A stretch of 64,000 nt of DNA from Cupriavidus sp. YR651 (GCF_900101625.1 NZ_FMYZ01000005.1:248001-312000); one strand, 5' to 3'. Counted from the first letter of the stretch, positions 52,123-62,427 are shown. Notes: generated from the letters alone by a model not told the origin. Numbers and translations: made by a program.

Positions 52123-53022
52123 ATGAACACCACCGACATGACCACCCTTGCCCGGTCCCCTGCGCCGCTGCCCGTGCAGCGTTCGCCCGGCTACTGGGCC
52201 ACCGTGGGCCGCCGCCTGCTGCGCAACAGGCTGGCGATGGCCGCCGCGCTGATCCTCATCGCGCTGGTGACCATGGCGATCTTCGCCCCGGCGCTGATGC
52301 CCGCCGATCCTTACGCATCGTCGATCCTCAAGCGGCTCAAGCCAGTCGGCACGGAGCACTACCTGCTCGGCACCGACGAGCTGGGCCGGGACATGCTTTC
52401 GCGCCTGATGCTCGGTGGCCGGCTGTCGCTGTTCATGGGCATCACGCCCGTGCTGCTCGCCTTCGTGATCGGCAGTGCGCTCGGCATCGTCGCCGGCTAC
52501 GCGGGCGGATGGACCAACACCGTGATCATGCGGCTGACCGACATCCTCTACGCGTTCCCCTCGGTGCTGCTGGCCATCGCGCTGTCGGGCACGCTGGGTG
52601 CCGGCGTGGGCAATGCGCTGCTGTCGCTGACCATCGTCTTCGTGCCGCAGATCGTGCGCGTGGCGGAGAGCGTGACCACGCAGGTCCGCAATCGGGAGTT
52701 CGTCGATGCGGCGCGCGCCTCCGGTGCGTCGTCGCTGACCATCGTGCGCGCGCACGTGCTCAACAACGTGCTCGGCCCGATCTTCGTCTACGCCACCAGC
52801 CTGATCTCGGTGTCGATGATCCTGGCGTCCGGGTTGTCGTTCCTCGGCCTCGGCGTCAAGCCGCCCGAGCCCGAATGGGGTCTGATGCTGAACACGCTGC
52901 GCACCGCCATCTACACGCAGCCATGGGTCGCGGCGCTGCCGGGGGCGATGATCTTCCTGACCTCGATCTCCTTCAACCTGCTGGCCGATGGCATCCGCTC
53001 GGCCATGGAAATCAAGGATTAA
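52123..53022 (+). CDS. ABC transporter permease (DppC-like)
   Basis: 299-residue permease with the N-terminal cytoplasmic segment and [20 protein letters not shown] typical of DppC, six helices and an EAA loop ([21 protein letters not shown]) near residue 195. Nine bases behind the DppB-like gene. Confidence 0.93.
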   Translation: MNTTDMTTLARSPAPLPVQRSPGYWATVGRRLLRNRLAMAAALILIALVTMAIFAPALMPADPYASSILKRLKPVGTEHYLLGTDELGRDMLSRLMLGGRLSLFMGITPVLLAFVIGSALGIVAGYAGGWTNTVIMRLTDILYAFPSVLLAIALSGTLGAGVGNALLSLTIVFVPQIVRVAESVTTQVRNREFVDAARASGASSLTIVRAHVLNNVLGPIFVYATSLISVSMILASGLSFLGLGVKPPEPEWGLMLNTLRTAIYTQPWVAALPGAMIFLTSISFNLLADGIRSAMEIKD

Positions 53023-53024
53023 GC

Positions 53025-54101
53025 ATGAACGATATTCCCGTAGCGCCCGCCCACGCGCAGGACGTCGGCGGCCCGGCCCAGCCGCTTGTGATCGCGCGCG
53101 ACCTGGTCAGGCATTTCCCGCTCAAGTCGGCGATCCCCCTGCGCAAGGCCGGCGTGGTGCGCGCCGTCGATGGCGTCAGCTTTGATGTGCTCAAGGGCGA
53201 AACGCTGGGCGTGGTCGGCGAATCCGGCTGCGGCAAATCCACCACGGCGCGGCTGCTGATGCAACTGACGCCGCACGACAGCGGCGAGCTGATCTTCGAT
53301 GCGCAAGGCGTGGGCTCGCCGCAACTGCCGATGAAGGCGTTCCGCAGCCAGGTGCAGATGGTGTTCCAGGACAGCTATTCGTCGCTGAACCCGCGGCTGA
53401 CCATCGAGGAATCGATCGCGTTCACGCCGCGCGTGCATGGCGTGCCGGCGCGGGAGGCCACGGAGCGCGCGCGCTATCTGCTCGAGCGGGTCGGGCTGGA
53501 CCCGGCGCGCTTCGCCGGCCGCTATCCGCACGAGTTGTCCGGCGGCCAGCGCCAGCGCGTGAACATTGCCCGCGCGCTGGCGCTGCGGCCGCGGCTGGTG
53601 ATCCTGGACGAAGCCGTGTCCGCCCTCGACAAATCCGTGGAGGCCCAGGTGCTGAACCTGCTGCTGGACCTCAAGGCGGAATTCGACCTGACCTACGTCT
53701 TTATCAGCCACGACCTCAACGTGATCCGCTACCTGTGCGACCGCGTGATGGTGATGTACCTGGGCAAGGTCGTGGAGATTGGCGACACCGAATCGATCTA
53801 CGCCAACCCGGCCCATCCCTACACGCGCGCGTTGCTGGCCTCGATGCCGTCGATGGACCCGGACCAGCGCACGCTGGCCGCGCCGCTGGCCGGCGACCCA
53901 CCGAACCCGATCAACCCGCCGCCCGGCTGCAGTTTTCACCCGCGCTGCGTGCGTGCCGAGCCGGTATGCGAACGCCGCGCGCCGGTGCTGTCAGACGCCC
54001 TCGCCGGCCATCCCGTCTCGTGCCTGATGGCGATGCCAGACGGTGGCCACTCGCTGCCGCTGCGGCGCATGACGCCCGGCCTGCACGCGGCCACGCCCTG
54101 A
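53025..54101 (+). CDS. ABC transporter ATPase (DppF/OppF-like)
   Basis: 358-residue ATPase with Walker [10 protein letters not shown], signature ELSGGQRQR, Walker [13 protein letters not shown] and switch His ISHD. The C-terminal oligopeptide domain has the Fe-S-like Cys set (GCSFHPRC, then VC and SC). Walker B reads DEAVSALD instead of the more common [16 protein letters not shown] is a known variant of this subfamily. Overlaps the end of the permease gene region by 2 bases of spacing. Confidence 0.92.
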   Translation: MNDIPVAPAHAQDVGGPAQPLVIARDLVRHFPLKSAIPLRKAGVVRAVDGVSFDVLKGETLGVVGESGCGKSTTARLLMQLTPHDSGELIFDAQGVGSPQLPMKAFRSQVQMVFQDSYSSLNPRLTIEESIAFTPRVHGVPAREATERARYLLERVGLDPARFAGRYPHELSGGQRQRVNIARALALRPRLVILDEAVSALDKSVEAQVLNLLLDLKAEFDLTYVFISHDLNVIRYLCDRVMVMYLGKVVEIGDTESIYANPAHPYTRALLASMPSMDPDQRTLAAPLAGDPPNPINPPPGCSFHPRCVRAEPVCERRAPVLSDALAGHPVSCLMAMPDGGHSLPLRRMTPGLHAATP

Positions 54102-54119
54102 TCGCGCCGGGAGACCCCT

Positions 54120-55193
54120 ATGTCCGATAACACCCCACTCATCGCCCCCAGCGCCACCTCGTCCGTGGATGCCGCGGATGCCCGCGCCATCTCGCCCGTC
54201 TCGCCCGCGGTATCGGTGCGCGATCTCCACGTGACGTTTTCCGGGGGCGGCAAGACCATCCGGGCCGTCAACGGCGTGTCCCTCGACGTGGCGCCCGGCG
54301 AGGCCGTCGCGCTGATCGGCGAGTCCGGATCCGGCAAGAGCGTCACGCTGCGCGCGCTGATGCGGCTCCATCCGCCGCGCCGCACGCGCATGCACGGCGA
54401 GATCCGCGTCGATGGCCAGGACGTCCTCAAGCTCGACAAACGCGCGCTGGCCCGCCTGCGTGGCGGCACCGTCGCGATGGTGTTCCAGGAACCGCTGCTG
54501 GCGCTGGACCCGGTCTATACGGTTGGCCAGCAGATCGTCGAATGCATCCGCACACACCGGAAGGTCTCCCGCACGGAAGCGCGCGCGCTGGCGCTCAAGG
54601 CGCTGGAGTCCGTGCGCATTCCGAGCCCGGAGCGCCGGCTGGCGGCCTATCCGCACGAAATGTCCGGTGGCATGCGGCAGCGCGCGATGATCGCGCTGGC
54701 GTTGTCGGCGCAACCAAGGATCCTGCTGGCCGATGAACCCACCACGGCACTGGATGCCACCGTGCAGATCCAGGTGCTGATCCTGCTGCGCGAGCTGCAA
54801 CGCGAGCTGGGCCTGTCGATCGTCTTCGTCACGCACGACATCGGCGCGGCCGTGGAGATTGCCGACCGCGTCGCGGTGATGTACGGCGGGCGCATCGTCG
54901 AGGAGGGACCCATCCGCACGCTGCTCCGCGAGGCGCGCCACCCCTACACGATCGCCCTGCTGCAAAGCCGCCAGCACGGCATGGATCGCGGCCAGCGCCT
55001 GCAGACGATCGGTGGTGCCCCGCCCGACCTCGCCGCGTTGCCGCCGGGCTGCACCTTTGCGCCACGCTGCCCGCATGCGCGCTCCGCCTGCCTGACAGAC
55101 GTGCCGCGCGCCACATCGCTCGGCGATGGCCATCGCGTCAGCTGCGTGCTGGTCAACCAGCCCTTGGCCACCGAAGCCGAAGTGGCCGCCTGA
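54120..55193 (+). CDS. ABC transporter ATPase (DppD/OppD-like)
   Basis: 357-residue ATPase with Walker A GESGSGKSV, signature EMSGGMRQR, Walker B ILLADEPTTALD, switch THD and the C-terminal Cys set (GCTFAPRCPHA, AC). An extended N-terminus of about 30 residues precedes the ATPase fold. It pairs with the previous ATPase. Confidence 0.93.
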   Translation: MSDNTPLIAPSATSSVDAADARAISPVSPAVSVRDLHVTFSGGGKTIRAVNGVSLDVAPGEAVALIGESGSGKSVTLRALMRLHPPRRTRMHGEIRVDGQDVLKLDKRALARLRGGTVAMVFQEPLLALDPVYTVGQQIVECIRTHRKVSRTEARALALKALESVRIPSPERRLAAYPHEMSGGMRQRAMIALALSAQPRILLADEPTTALDATVQIQVLILLRELQRELGLSIVFVTHDIGAAVEIADRVAVMYGGRIVEEGPIRTLLREARHPYTIALLQSRQHGMDRGQRLQTIGGAPPDLAALPPGCTFAPRCPHARSACLTDVPRATSLGDGHRVSCVLVNQPLATEAEVAA

Positions 55194-55228
55194 ATCCACC
55201 CCTCACCGGAACAAGGAAGTCGAACCCC

Positions 55229-56422
55229 ATGACCCTGGCTACCCATCCCGCCCGCGCCTTCATGCCCTATCCCGAGGTGGCGGTGCCCAACGCGTCCACC
55301 GGTCCATTGCGCGGCCTGACGTTTGCCGTCAAGGACCTGTTCGACGTGGCGGGCTATCCCACTGGCGGCGGCAATCCGCACGTCCTGGCGCGCTCGGGTA
55401 TCAAGACCGTGACCGCGCCCACGGTCCAGAAACTGCTCGACGCCGGCGCCCGCTTTATCGGCAAGTCGCATACCGACGAGCTGGCGTTCTCGATGAACGG
55501 CCAGAACGCGCACTACGGTGGCCCCGTCAACGGCGCCGTACCCGACCGCATCACCGGCGGGTCGTCATCCGGGTCCGCCTCGGCGGTATCCAACGGCCTG
55601 TGCGACTTCGCGCTCGGCACCGATACCGGCGGCTCGGTCCGCGCGCCTGCAAGCCACTGCGGGTTGCTCGGCATCCGCCCGTCGCATGGGCGGATCTCGC
55701 TCTCCCACTGCATGCCACTGTGCGAGACGCTGGACACCTGTGGCTTCTTCGCGCGAGACGTCGCCACGTTCGCGCGCGTGGCCGATGTGTTGTTCGGCGC
55801 CAGGGATGCCGATCCGCTGCCCGCCACGCCGCGCCTGCTGCTGGCCTCGGACCTGTTTGAGCTGCCCACGCCCGACGCCCGGGCCGCGCTGGCGCCAACG
55901 GTCGCCCGTATCGAGGCCGCGCTCGGCCAGGCCACGCCGGTGGACGTGGCCGACCGGCCGCTGTCGGACCTGTACTGGGCGTTCCGCTACGTGCAGGGAT
56001 GGGAAGCGTGGCAGGCCGATGGCGCGTTGATCGAGCAATACGGCCTGCATCTGGGGGCCGATATCGCCGCGCGCTTTGCGTTCAGCAAGGGCGTGACAGC
56101 GGTGCAGTTCGAGCAGTCGACCGCGATCCGGCGCGAATTCACGGCGCACCTGGGCCGCTTGCTCGGTCACGACGGCGTGCTGGTGCTGCCGACCATGCCC
56201 GATATCGCCCCGCTGCGCACAGCGGCCGGCGAAACGCTGGAGGACTATCGCACCGCCTCAGCCCACGTGCTGTGCCTGACGCCGCTATCCGGCTTTCCGC
56301 AACTGAACCTGCCGCTGTCCGGCCGCGCAGGGGCACCGCTGGGCATCTCGCTGCTCGGCCCGAGGGGCAGCGATCGCAGCCTGATCGCCCTCGCGGAAAA
56401 GCTGATGACGGCAGTGGTCTGA
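55229..56422 (+). CDS. amidase (amidase signature family), second copy
   Basis: 397-residue amidase, shorter than usual and close to the indoleacetamide/AtzE-like small amidases. Lys of AVKDLFDV (about 35), Ser of GGSSSGSA (about 112) and Ser of DTGGSVR (about 136) form the triad. It is the last large gene of the importer operon and would act on the imported compound in the cytoplasm. It is not closely alike to the amidase at 44097 outside the signature. Confidence 0.9.
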   Translation: MTLATHPARAFMPYPEVAVPNASTGPLRGLTFAVKDLFDVAGYPTGGGNPHVLARSGIKTVTAPTVQKLLDAGARFIGKSHTDELAFSMNGQNAHYGGPVNGAVPDRITGGSSSGSASAVSNGLCDFALGTDTGGSVRAPASHCGLLGIRPSHGRISLSHCMPLCETLDTCGFFARDVATFARVADVLFGARDADPLPATPRLLLASDLFELPTPDARAALAPTVARIEAALGQATPVDVADRPLSDLYWAFRYVQGWEAWQADGALIEQYGLHLGADIAARFAFSKGVTAVQFEQSTAIRREFTAHLGRLLGHDGVLVLPTMPDIAPLRTAAGETLEDYRTASAHVLCLTPLSGFPQLNLPLSGRAGAPLGISLLGPRGSDRSLIALAEKLMTAVV

Positions 56423-56543
56423 CGCGCGTACAGTCCCGGATGCCGGGGTCGCGCTTCCCGCTGGTTTCATACGGGGCGTGCGATCCCCGCATGCGTCCTG
56501 CCAGGCGCCCCGAAACCCTACGTCGACCGACATCGAGACCACC

Positions 56544-56957
56544 ATGCCCCGTCTTCGCATCACCGCCGCCGGCCAAACCTTCATCGCCGAGACCCACCCC
56601 GACGCTCCACAGACCGTGGAGGCGTTCCTGAAACTGCTGCCCTATCGCCAGAAACTGATCCACGTGCGCTGGAGCGGCGAAGGCTGCTGGATCCCGCTCG
56701 GCGAATTCCGGCTCGGGGTCGGCTTCGAAAACCATACCAGCCACCCCTCGGTGGGCGACATCCTGTTCTACCCCGGCGGCTACAGCGAAACCGAGATCAT
56801 CCTGGCCTATGGCAGCTGCTGTTTTGCCAGCAAGATGGGCCAACTGGCCGGCAACCACTTCCTGACCATCGTCGAGGGCCGTGAGCACCTGCGCGCGCTG
56901 GGTACCAAGGTGCTGTGGGAAGGCGCGCAGGACGTGGTATTCGAACTGGCCGAGTAG
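56544..56957 (+). CDS. DUF3830 family protein (cyclophilin-like fold)
   Basis: 137-residue protein of the DUF3830 family, predicted cyclophilin-like. Family blocks: WSGEGCWIPLG, GDILFYPGGYSETEIILAYGSCCFASK and GQLAGNHFLTI. No signal peptide. Such proteins are often encoded beside amidase or hydantoinase genes; the function is not established. It follows the amidase gene by about 120 bases and is probably the operon's last gene. Confidence 0.85.
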   Translation: MPRLRITAAGQTFIAETHPDAPQTVEAFLKLLPYRQKLIHVRWSGEGCWIPLGEFRLGVGFENHTSHPSVGDILFYPGGYSETEIILAYGSCCFASKMGQLAGNHFLTIVEGREHLRALGTKVLWEGAQDVVFELAE

Positions 56958-57162
56958 CCGGCAGCGACGCCGCGGCACGCAGGCCGTCCTGCAACGCCGC
57001 CACGGCGGCCGGGGCACGCTGCGGGGCGGGCGAAACCTGTTGCGGATGGCACAACGGTGTGCGGCCGCCGCGTGACGTTTCCCCGGTGCTCACGGTAGAG
57101 TAGCGGCCGGCCGGCGCAGAATGCCGCCGGCACGCAATAAGAATATTCCGGGGAAAAGAAGA

Positions 57163-58482
57163 ATGAAGCCGTTCAAGACATCGGAGATGCAGGCGCGCCG
57201 CCTGCCAATTCATCGCGCCATCGCGCTTGGCGCCATGTCCTGCTTGTGGATGGGTCTCGCCGCGTCACCGGCGGCCGCGCTGGAATCGGCGCCGCTGATC
57301 GCCAAGGTATCGCCGAGCGTCTACGCCATTCGCACCTACGGCGCACAGGAAACGCCGATGCAATCCGGGTCCGCCGTGGTGATTGGGCCGGGGCAACTGG
57401 TCACCACCTGCCATCTGCTGGCCGGCGCCCGGTCGATCGCGGTGCGTCGTGACAACATCAGCTATGGCGCCACGCTCGCCGCGCCCGATGTGGAGCGCGA
57501 CCTCTGCCTGCTCAACGTCGCCAACTTCACGGCGCCTGCGGCCGCGGTGAGCCCGTCGGCCGCCCCGGCGTTCGGTCAGCGCGTCTACGCGGCCTCCGTG
57601 GTCGATGGCAGCATCGTCAGCGTGCGCGAGGGCACGGTCACCGGCCTCCAGGCCGCATCCACCGGCAAGCTGGAACGCATCCAGGCCTCCATGCCCGACG
57701 CGCCGGGCAGCAGCGGCGGCGCCCTGTTCGACGACAGTGGCCGCCTGATCGGCATCCTGTCCCGGCCGACCGCTGGCGACACGCTGACGCGCGCCCTGCC
57801 CGCGACGTGGATCTCCGAAATCAAGGCGCGCGGCAGTGTCGCGATGGCCACCTACCAGCCGTCGCAGGCCCCGGCCGCCCCGGCGGCGCAAGCGGTTGCG
57901 GCGGGCGTGGCCACCCAGGCGGCGCAGGCCGGTGGCACGGAATCGCCGCGTGTGGGCGAAGTCTGGCAATACGAGCTGATCGATAACCATACCAAGACGC
58001 GCCGCCCGGTGACGTACCGCGTGGACCGCCTCGACGGCGACCGCGTGATCTTCAACCAGGGCGCCCGCGTCGAGACCCGCGACGGCCGTGTTTCGAGCAT
58101 CACCACGCCGATCGGCGGCGAGTTCGACATCGCCTCGCCCACCGGTGGCTGGGTGCCGGATGACGTCAAGATTGGCATGCGGTGGAAGGCCGCCTACCGT
58201 CAACCGGGCAACGGCTTCCGCACCGAACTCGAAGGCACGGCGGCCTCGGAAGCTTCGCTCAGCGTCGATGGCAAGGACCTCCGCACGATCCGCATCAACT
58301 ACGTGGGCTGGGTCAGCCGGCCGTTCTACGGCGCGGGCAGCAACTCGTCGACCAACTCGCGCTACAAGGCGTCGGCCTGGTATGCGCCCGAACTGCGGCG
58401 CGTGGTCCGTTTCGAGGCCACCTACTCCAGCTGGGAGCGGGTCAACGAGACGCTGCAACTGGTCTCGCATCGCTTCGAGTAA
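57163..58482 (+). CDS. secreted trypsin-like serine protease with C-terminal beta domain
   Basis: 439-residue protein with a long Sec signal (cleavage near AAALESAP). The protease domain is at about 45-230, with the triad His in TTCHLLAG, Asp in ERDLCLLNV and Ser in PGSSGGALFD, the HtrA/trypsin-like pattern without PDZ domains. An Ala/Pro-rich linker at about 228-262 leads to a beta-rich domain (RVGEVWQYELID to the end) that I cannot name. Probably periplasmic; target unknown. Confidence 0.85.
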   Translation: MKPFKTSEMQARRLPIHRAIALGAMSCLWMGLAASPAAALESAPLIAKVSPSVYAIRTYGAQETPMQSGSAVVIGPGQLVTTCHLLAGARSIAVRRDNISYGATLAAPDVERDLCLLNVANFTAPAAAVSPSAAPAFGQRVYAASVVDGSIVSVREGTVTGLQAASTGKLERIQASMPDAPGSSGGALFDDSGRLIGILSRPTAGDTLTRALPATWISEIKARGSVAMATYQPSQAPAAPAAQAVAAGVATQAAQAGGTESPRVGEVWQYELIDNHTKTRRPVTYRVDRLDGDRVIFNQGARVETRDGRVSSITTPIGGEFDIASPTGGWVPDDVKIGMRWKAAYRQPGNGFRTELEGTAASEASLSVDGKDLRTIRINYVGWVSRPFYGAGSNSSTNSRYKASAWYAPELRRVVRFEATYSSWERVNETLQLVSHRFE

Positions 58483-58487
58483 CGCCC

Positions 58488-58503
58488 CCCGGCCGGCGCC
58501 GGG
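58488..58503. terminator. hairpin between convergent protease and reductase genes
   Basis: CCCGGC and GCCGGG arms with a 4-base loop, just after the protease stop and before the end of the convergent NmrA-like gene. No T-tract. Confidence 0.35.
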
Positions 58504-58508
58504 CTTGC

Positions 58509-59375
58509 TCAGTCCACGCGCGCCGTCAGCCCCGCCAGAACCGCCCGCAGCGGTAGCTGGCCCTTGCGGGTGTGCCCTTCGCACGCTTCAAAGCGGATCC
58601 AGCCCGCGTTGAAGCCGTCGAGCATCTGCAAGCGGGGCGTGGGATTGCGCATGCCCTGCGCGCGGAACAACGCTTCCCAGCTCGCGCGCGGCACCGCGCG
58701 GGCCCGCACCGGCCGCCCCAGCAGCATGGATAGCGCCGCCGCGATATCCAGCGGGCTCACGCGCTCGGGGCCTTCCAGCTCCACCACGCGACGGCCCTCC
58801 CACGTGTCCTGCAGCAGTTCCGCCGCCACCCGGCCAACATCCGCGGTGGCGACCATCGGCACCGGCTTGTCCAGCGGCTGCAGGTAGCTGTCGATGACGC
58901 CCGTGAGCTGGGCCGGCTCGATATCCCAGAGCGTGTTTTCCATGAACCAGCCCGCGCGCAGGAAGGCCACCGGCATTGGCAGCGTGCCAAGCACCGCCTC
59001 CAGCTGTGACAGCTGACGCAGCAGGTTGGGCTGCCCGGCCTGCGCGCCGATTGTCGACAGGCACACCACGCGCTTCGGCGCGGCGGCCTCCAGCGCCCGG
59101 CGGATCGCCTCGATCATCGCGCGCGATTCGGGAAAGCCATCCGACGGGTCGAAGTTCGGCGGCAGAAGAATAAACACGCCGTCGGTGCCCGTGAATGCGC
59201 GTTCCAATGCCTGGGCGTCATGCATCTCGGCCACCGCCACGTCGCAGCCTTCGCCGGCCCAGGTCCTGCCTTTTTCCGCGGACCGCACCACGGCCCGCAC
59301 CTCGTGCCCCGCCGCCCGCAGTGCCAGCGCCACCACACCGCCCACCTGTCCGGTAATTCCAGTCACAGCAAACAT
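58509..59375 (-). CDS. NmrA-like NAD(P)-binding protein
   Basis: 288-residue atypical short-chain dehydrogenase. The N-terminal Rossmann motif is TGITGQVGG, followed by VRSAEKGRTW and the substrate-side segment AFLRAGWFMENT. The family includes NAD(P)H:quinone reductases of the QOR2 type and NmrA-type sensors. It is divergent from a LysR gene (116 bases between starts), which is a common arrangement for a regulated redox-sensing reductase. Confidence 0.88.
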   Translation of the reverse strand: MFAVTGITGQVGGVVALALRAAGHEVRAVVRSAEKGRTWAGEGCDVAVAEMHDAQALERAFTGTDGVFILLPPNFDPSDGFPESRAMIEAIRRALEAAAPKRVVCLSTIGAQAGQPNLLRQLSQLEAVLGTLPMPVAFLRAGWFMENTLWDIEPAQLTGVIDSYLQPLDKPVPMVATADVGRVAAELLQDTWEGRRVVELEGPERVSPLDIAAALSMLLGRPVRARAVPRASWEALFRAQGMRNPTPRLQMLDGFNAGWIRFEACEGHTRKGQLPLRAVLAGLTARVD

Positions 59376-59492
59376 GTTTCTCTCCTGTCGGGATGCAGCG
59401 CGTCACGGCTGCGGTGACCGAATTCTGGTCAATCCACGACGATTCCGCGATAACATGCCCGTCACTTGATTGATGACTGCGAGGCATCAAAG

Positions 59493-60440
59493 ATGGGATT
59501 CGACGCACGCCTGCTCGACGGCCTCGGGGTCGTCAGGGCGATCGTGGAAAACGGCAGCTTCGTGCGGGCGTCCGAGACGCTCGACATGACTCAGTCCGGT
59601 GTCAGCCGGGCGGTGGCGCGACTGGAGGCAAGGCTCGGCATCCGCCTGTTCGACCGGACCACCCGCTCGGTGACGCTGACCGACGACGGCCGCCGGTTCT
59701 ACGAGGAGGTGACGCCGCTGCTGGCGCAACTGGAGGAAGTCACCACGGCGGCCTCCCAGGGCGTGTCGGCGGTGCGTGGCCGGCTGCGCGCCAACGTCGA
59801 TCCGTTCTTCTCGCGGCTCGTCCTCGCGCCGCACCTGGGGGCCTTCGTCGACGCCCACCCTCACCTGACGATGGACCTCGTGACGCGGGACACGCTGGGG
59901 GACATGGTGGCCGATGGCTTCGACGTGGCGTTCCGCTTTGGCCATCCGCGCGCGACCACGCTGGTCGCCCGCAAGCTGATGGATGTGCCGGTGGTGACGC
60001 TGGCGGCGCCGTCCTATCTCAAGCGGCACGGCAAGCCGCGCACGCCGGCGGACCTGGAGGGCGACCGGCACACCTGCATCCATTTCCGCGATCCGGAAAC
60101 CGGCCGCCCGTTCCCGTGGGAATTCTGGCGTGGCGACGAACACGTGGTCGTGCAGGCGCGCGGGCGGCTGGTGGTCAACGAAGGCGGCACCATGCACAGC
60201 GTCTGCGCGGCCGGCCACGGCATCTGCCAGACCCTGACTTACGGTGCCGAATCGCTGATCGCCGAGGGCCGCCTGGTGCCCGTGCTGACCGACTGGCCCG
60301 ACGAGAAGTTTCCGCTGTATGCGCTCTATCCGTCGCGGCAGCACCTGCCGGCCAAGGTGCGGGCGTTCGTGGATTTCGTGGTGGAGATCTGCCAGCGCCG
60401 ATCCGCGCCAGTCAGCCCCGCGCCGCCACGGCGCGGCTGA
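59493..60440 (+). CDS. LysR-family transcriptional regulator
   Basis: 315-residue LysR protein. The DNA-binding domain is at 1-62 (ENGSFVRASETLDMTQSGVSRAV), and the effector domain at about 90-300 includes DGFDVAFRFG. Divergent from the NmrA-like gene, its probable target. Its 3' end overlaps the convergent LysR gene by 29 bases. Confidence 0.92.
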   Translation: MGFDARLLDGLGVVRAIVENGSFVRASETLDMTQSGVSRAVARLEARLGIRLFDRTTRSVTLTDDGRRFYEEVTPLLAQLEEVTTAASQGVSAVRGRLRANVDPFFSRLVLAPHLGAFVDAHPHLTMDLVTRDTLGDMVADGFDVAFRFGHPRATTLVARKLMDVPVVTLAAPSYLKRHGKPRTPADLEGDRHTCIHFRDPETGRPFPWEFWRGDEHVVVQARGRLVVNEGGTMHSVCAAGHGICQTLTYGAESLIAEGRLVPVLTDWPDEKFPLYALYPSRQHLPAKVRAFVDFVVEICQRRSAPVSPAPPRRG

Positions 60441-61287
60441 CGCAATCGAGCAGCGCCTGCACCAGCCGGTCCTCCGCCTCGGCCACGCGCGAGACAAACG
60501 AAATCTGCCGCGAGGGCGCGCTGTCGCCGAGCGTCAGCACGCGTACCGGAAATGCCGACAGCAGATAGGAATCGGGCACCGGCAGCACGGAGACCCCGAG
60601 TCCGCGCGACGCCATCGCCACGATGGCCGGAATCGACAGCAGCTCGATCCGCGACCGCACCTCGGGCGCCACGCGCTTGACGTAGTCGGCGGCGGCCGAC
60701 CCGGCGATCGTCGACGTATCGAAACGAATCCACTCATATGATTTGAGGAGCGCCGCCACACCCTTGCTGCCCGAGTCGGGCGGCGCCACCAGCACGCACG
60801 GCTCGCGGAACAGCGGCGTCCACCGGATCCGTGTGGACGCCCCCGTCTCCGGCTGAGCCACGACTGCGGCGTCGATCGTGCCGGACCGCAAGGCGTCGAC
60901 GAGCGCCGACGAGCGCCCCCGCTCCAGTCGGACGTCCAGCTTGGGATACGACTCCCGCACCAGCGCCGTAAAGCCCGGCAGCACGGTCACCTGCATCGGT
61001 TCAATGACGCCCAGCCGGATCCTGCCTTCGACGACCGGCGCCGAGCGGCGCCGCAGCGTTTCCAGCGCATCCATCGTCCCCTGCACGGTGGCGCTGACCT
61101 CATGCGCGAAGGCGGTGGGCCGGACCTGCAACGCGGAGCGGTCGAACAGCGGCTGGCCAAAGTAGGTCTCCAGTTGCTTCATCTGCAGGCTGACCGCGCT
61201 GGGCGACAGGCTCATTTCCGTGGCCGCCCCGGCAAAACTGCCGCACCGCAACACGGCGGCCAGGGTCTGGAAGAACTCGACCTTCAT
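60412..61287 (-). CDS. LysR-family transcriptional regulator
   Basis: 291-residue LysR protein with N-terminus MKVEFFQTLAAVLRCGSFAGAATEM and helix-turn-helix SPSAVSLQMKQLE. The effector domain runs from about 90. It is divergent from the Bug receptor/CoA-transferase operon (starts 114 bases apart) and probably controls it. Tail-to-tail overlap with the previous LysR gene. Confidence 0.92.
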   Translation of the reverse strand: MKVEFFQTLAAVLRCGSFAGAATEMSLSPSAVSLQMKQLETYFGQPLFDRSALQVRPTAFAHEVSATVQGTMDALETLRRRSAPVVEGRIRLGVIEPMQVTVLPGFTALVRESYPKLDVRLERGRSSALVDALRSGTIDAAVVAQPETGASTRIRWTPLFREPCVLVAPPDSGSKGVAALLKSYEWIRFDTSTIAGSAAADYVKRVAPEVRSRIELLSIPAIVAMASRGLGVSVLPVPDSYLLSAFPVRVLTLGDSAPSRQISFVSRVAEAEDRLVQALLDCVSRAVAARG

Positions 61288-61401
61288 GAGTTTTCCTCAC
61301 CGATAGGTTTAAAAACGTCACTTTATCTCAACAACGGCCACGACTACGATGCCATGCAGACGGCCATGCGCCGCGACAAGACCCTTCGGAGACAAACCAT
61401 C

Positions 61402-62427
61402 GTGACGCTGCACCCTTCTGCGCTGCCTTCCTTCACGCCGCGTGCCCGCACCCTGGGCGCCATATCAGCCCTGGCCGCCGTGGCCATGAGCATCGTGTCG
61501 ATCGCCACCCTGCCCGCCGCGCATGCCGCGGAACCGGTCGTGCCCAAGTCGATCCGCATGGTCGTGCCATTCCCGCCGAGCGGCAGCAACGACGTATTTG
61601 CACGCCTGCTCAGCGAGAAGCTTTCCACGCGACTCAAGGTCACCGCGATCGTCGACAACAAGCCGGGCGCCGGTGGCGCCATCGGTGCGGAATTCGTGGC
61701 ACGGTCGGCGCCGGACGGTGCGACGTTGCTGGTAACGTCCTCCACGCTGACCGCCAACGCCGCGGTGCAGCCCAAGCTGAACTACGACCCGGTCAAGAGC
61801 TTCGCCCCGGTGGCGATGCTGGCCAGCGGCCCGATGGTGGTGGCCGTGGCGGAGAAGTCCCCGTACAAGACGGTCGGCCAGCTGGTGGCCGCCGCACGCA
61901 AGGACCGCGGCGCGATCAACTACGGCTCGGCCGGTATCGGCTCGATCAACCAGATGGCCAGCGAGTTGCTGGCCGGCGACAGCGGCAGCGAGTTCACGCA
62001 TGTGCCCTACAAAGGCATTTCCAACGCGCTGACCGATCTCATCGCGGGCCAGGTGCAATTCGTCATCGCGAGCTTTCCGTCCGTGGCGGGCCAGGTCAAG
62101 GGTGGCAAGGTACGCGCGCTCGCCGTGACGTCGCCGACGCGCTCGAAGTTCGCGCCGCAATGGCCGACCGTCGCGGAAGCGGTGCCGAACTACTCGGCCG
62201 AACTGTGGTGGGGCGTCTTTGCGCCCGCCGGCACGCCGCAGGCGCTGGTCGACAGGATCAACGCGGAAATCCGCGACATCATCGCCACGCCGGAAATGCG
62301 CGAGATCTTTGCCCGCGAAGGCGCCGAGCCGTCCGCGATGACCGCCGCCCAGTTTGCCGACCATATCCGCGCGGACACCGCGCGCTGGAAGCAGGTGGCC
62401 AAGGCCCGCCACATCACCGCCGATTAA
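61402..62427 (+). CDS. Bug/TctC-family periplasmic solute-binding protein
   Basis: 341-residue tripartite tricarboxylate receptor. A signal peptide of about 40 residues ends at AHAAEP. Family blocks are IRMVVPFPPSGSND, VDNKPGAGGAIGAEFVARSAPDGATL in two parts, and ELWWGVFAPAGTP. I chose the GTG at 61402 with GGAGA upstream; ATGs at 61354 and 61366 would give an unusually long n-region. It heads an operon with a CoA-transferase and a cyclase, so its ligand may be the organic acid that they process. Confidence 0.88.
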   Translation: MTLHPSALPSFTPRARTLGAISALAAVAMSIVSIATLPAAHAAEPVVPKSIRMVVPFPPSGSNDVFARLLSEKLSTRLKVTAIVDNKPGAGGAIGAEFVARSAPDGATLLVTSSTLTANAAVQPKLNYDPVKSFAPVAMLASGPMVVAVAEKSPYKTVGQLVAAARKDRGAINYGSAGIGSINQMASELLAGDSGSEFTHVPYKGISNALTDLIAGQVQFVIASFPSVAGQVKGGKVRALAVTSPTRSKFAPQWPTVAEAVPNYSAELWWGVFAPAGTPQALVDRINAEIRDIIATPEMREIFAREGAEPSAMTAAQFADHIRADTARWKQVAKARHITAD

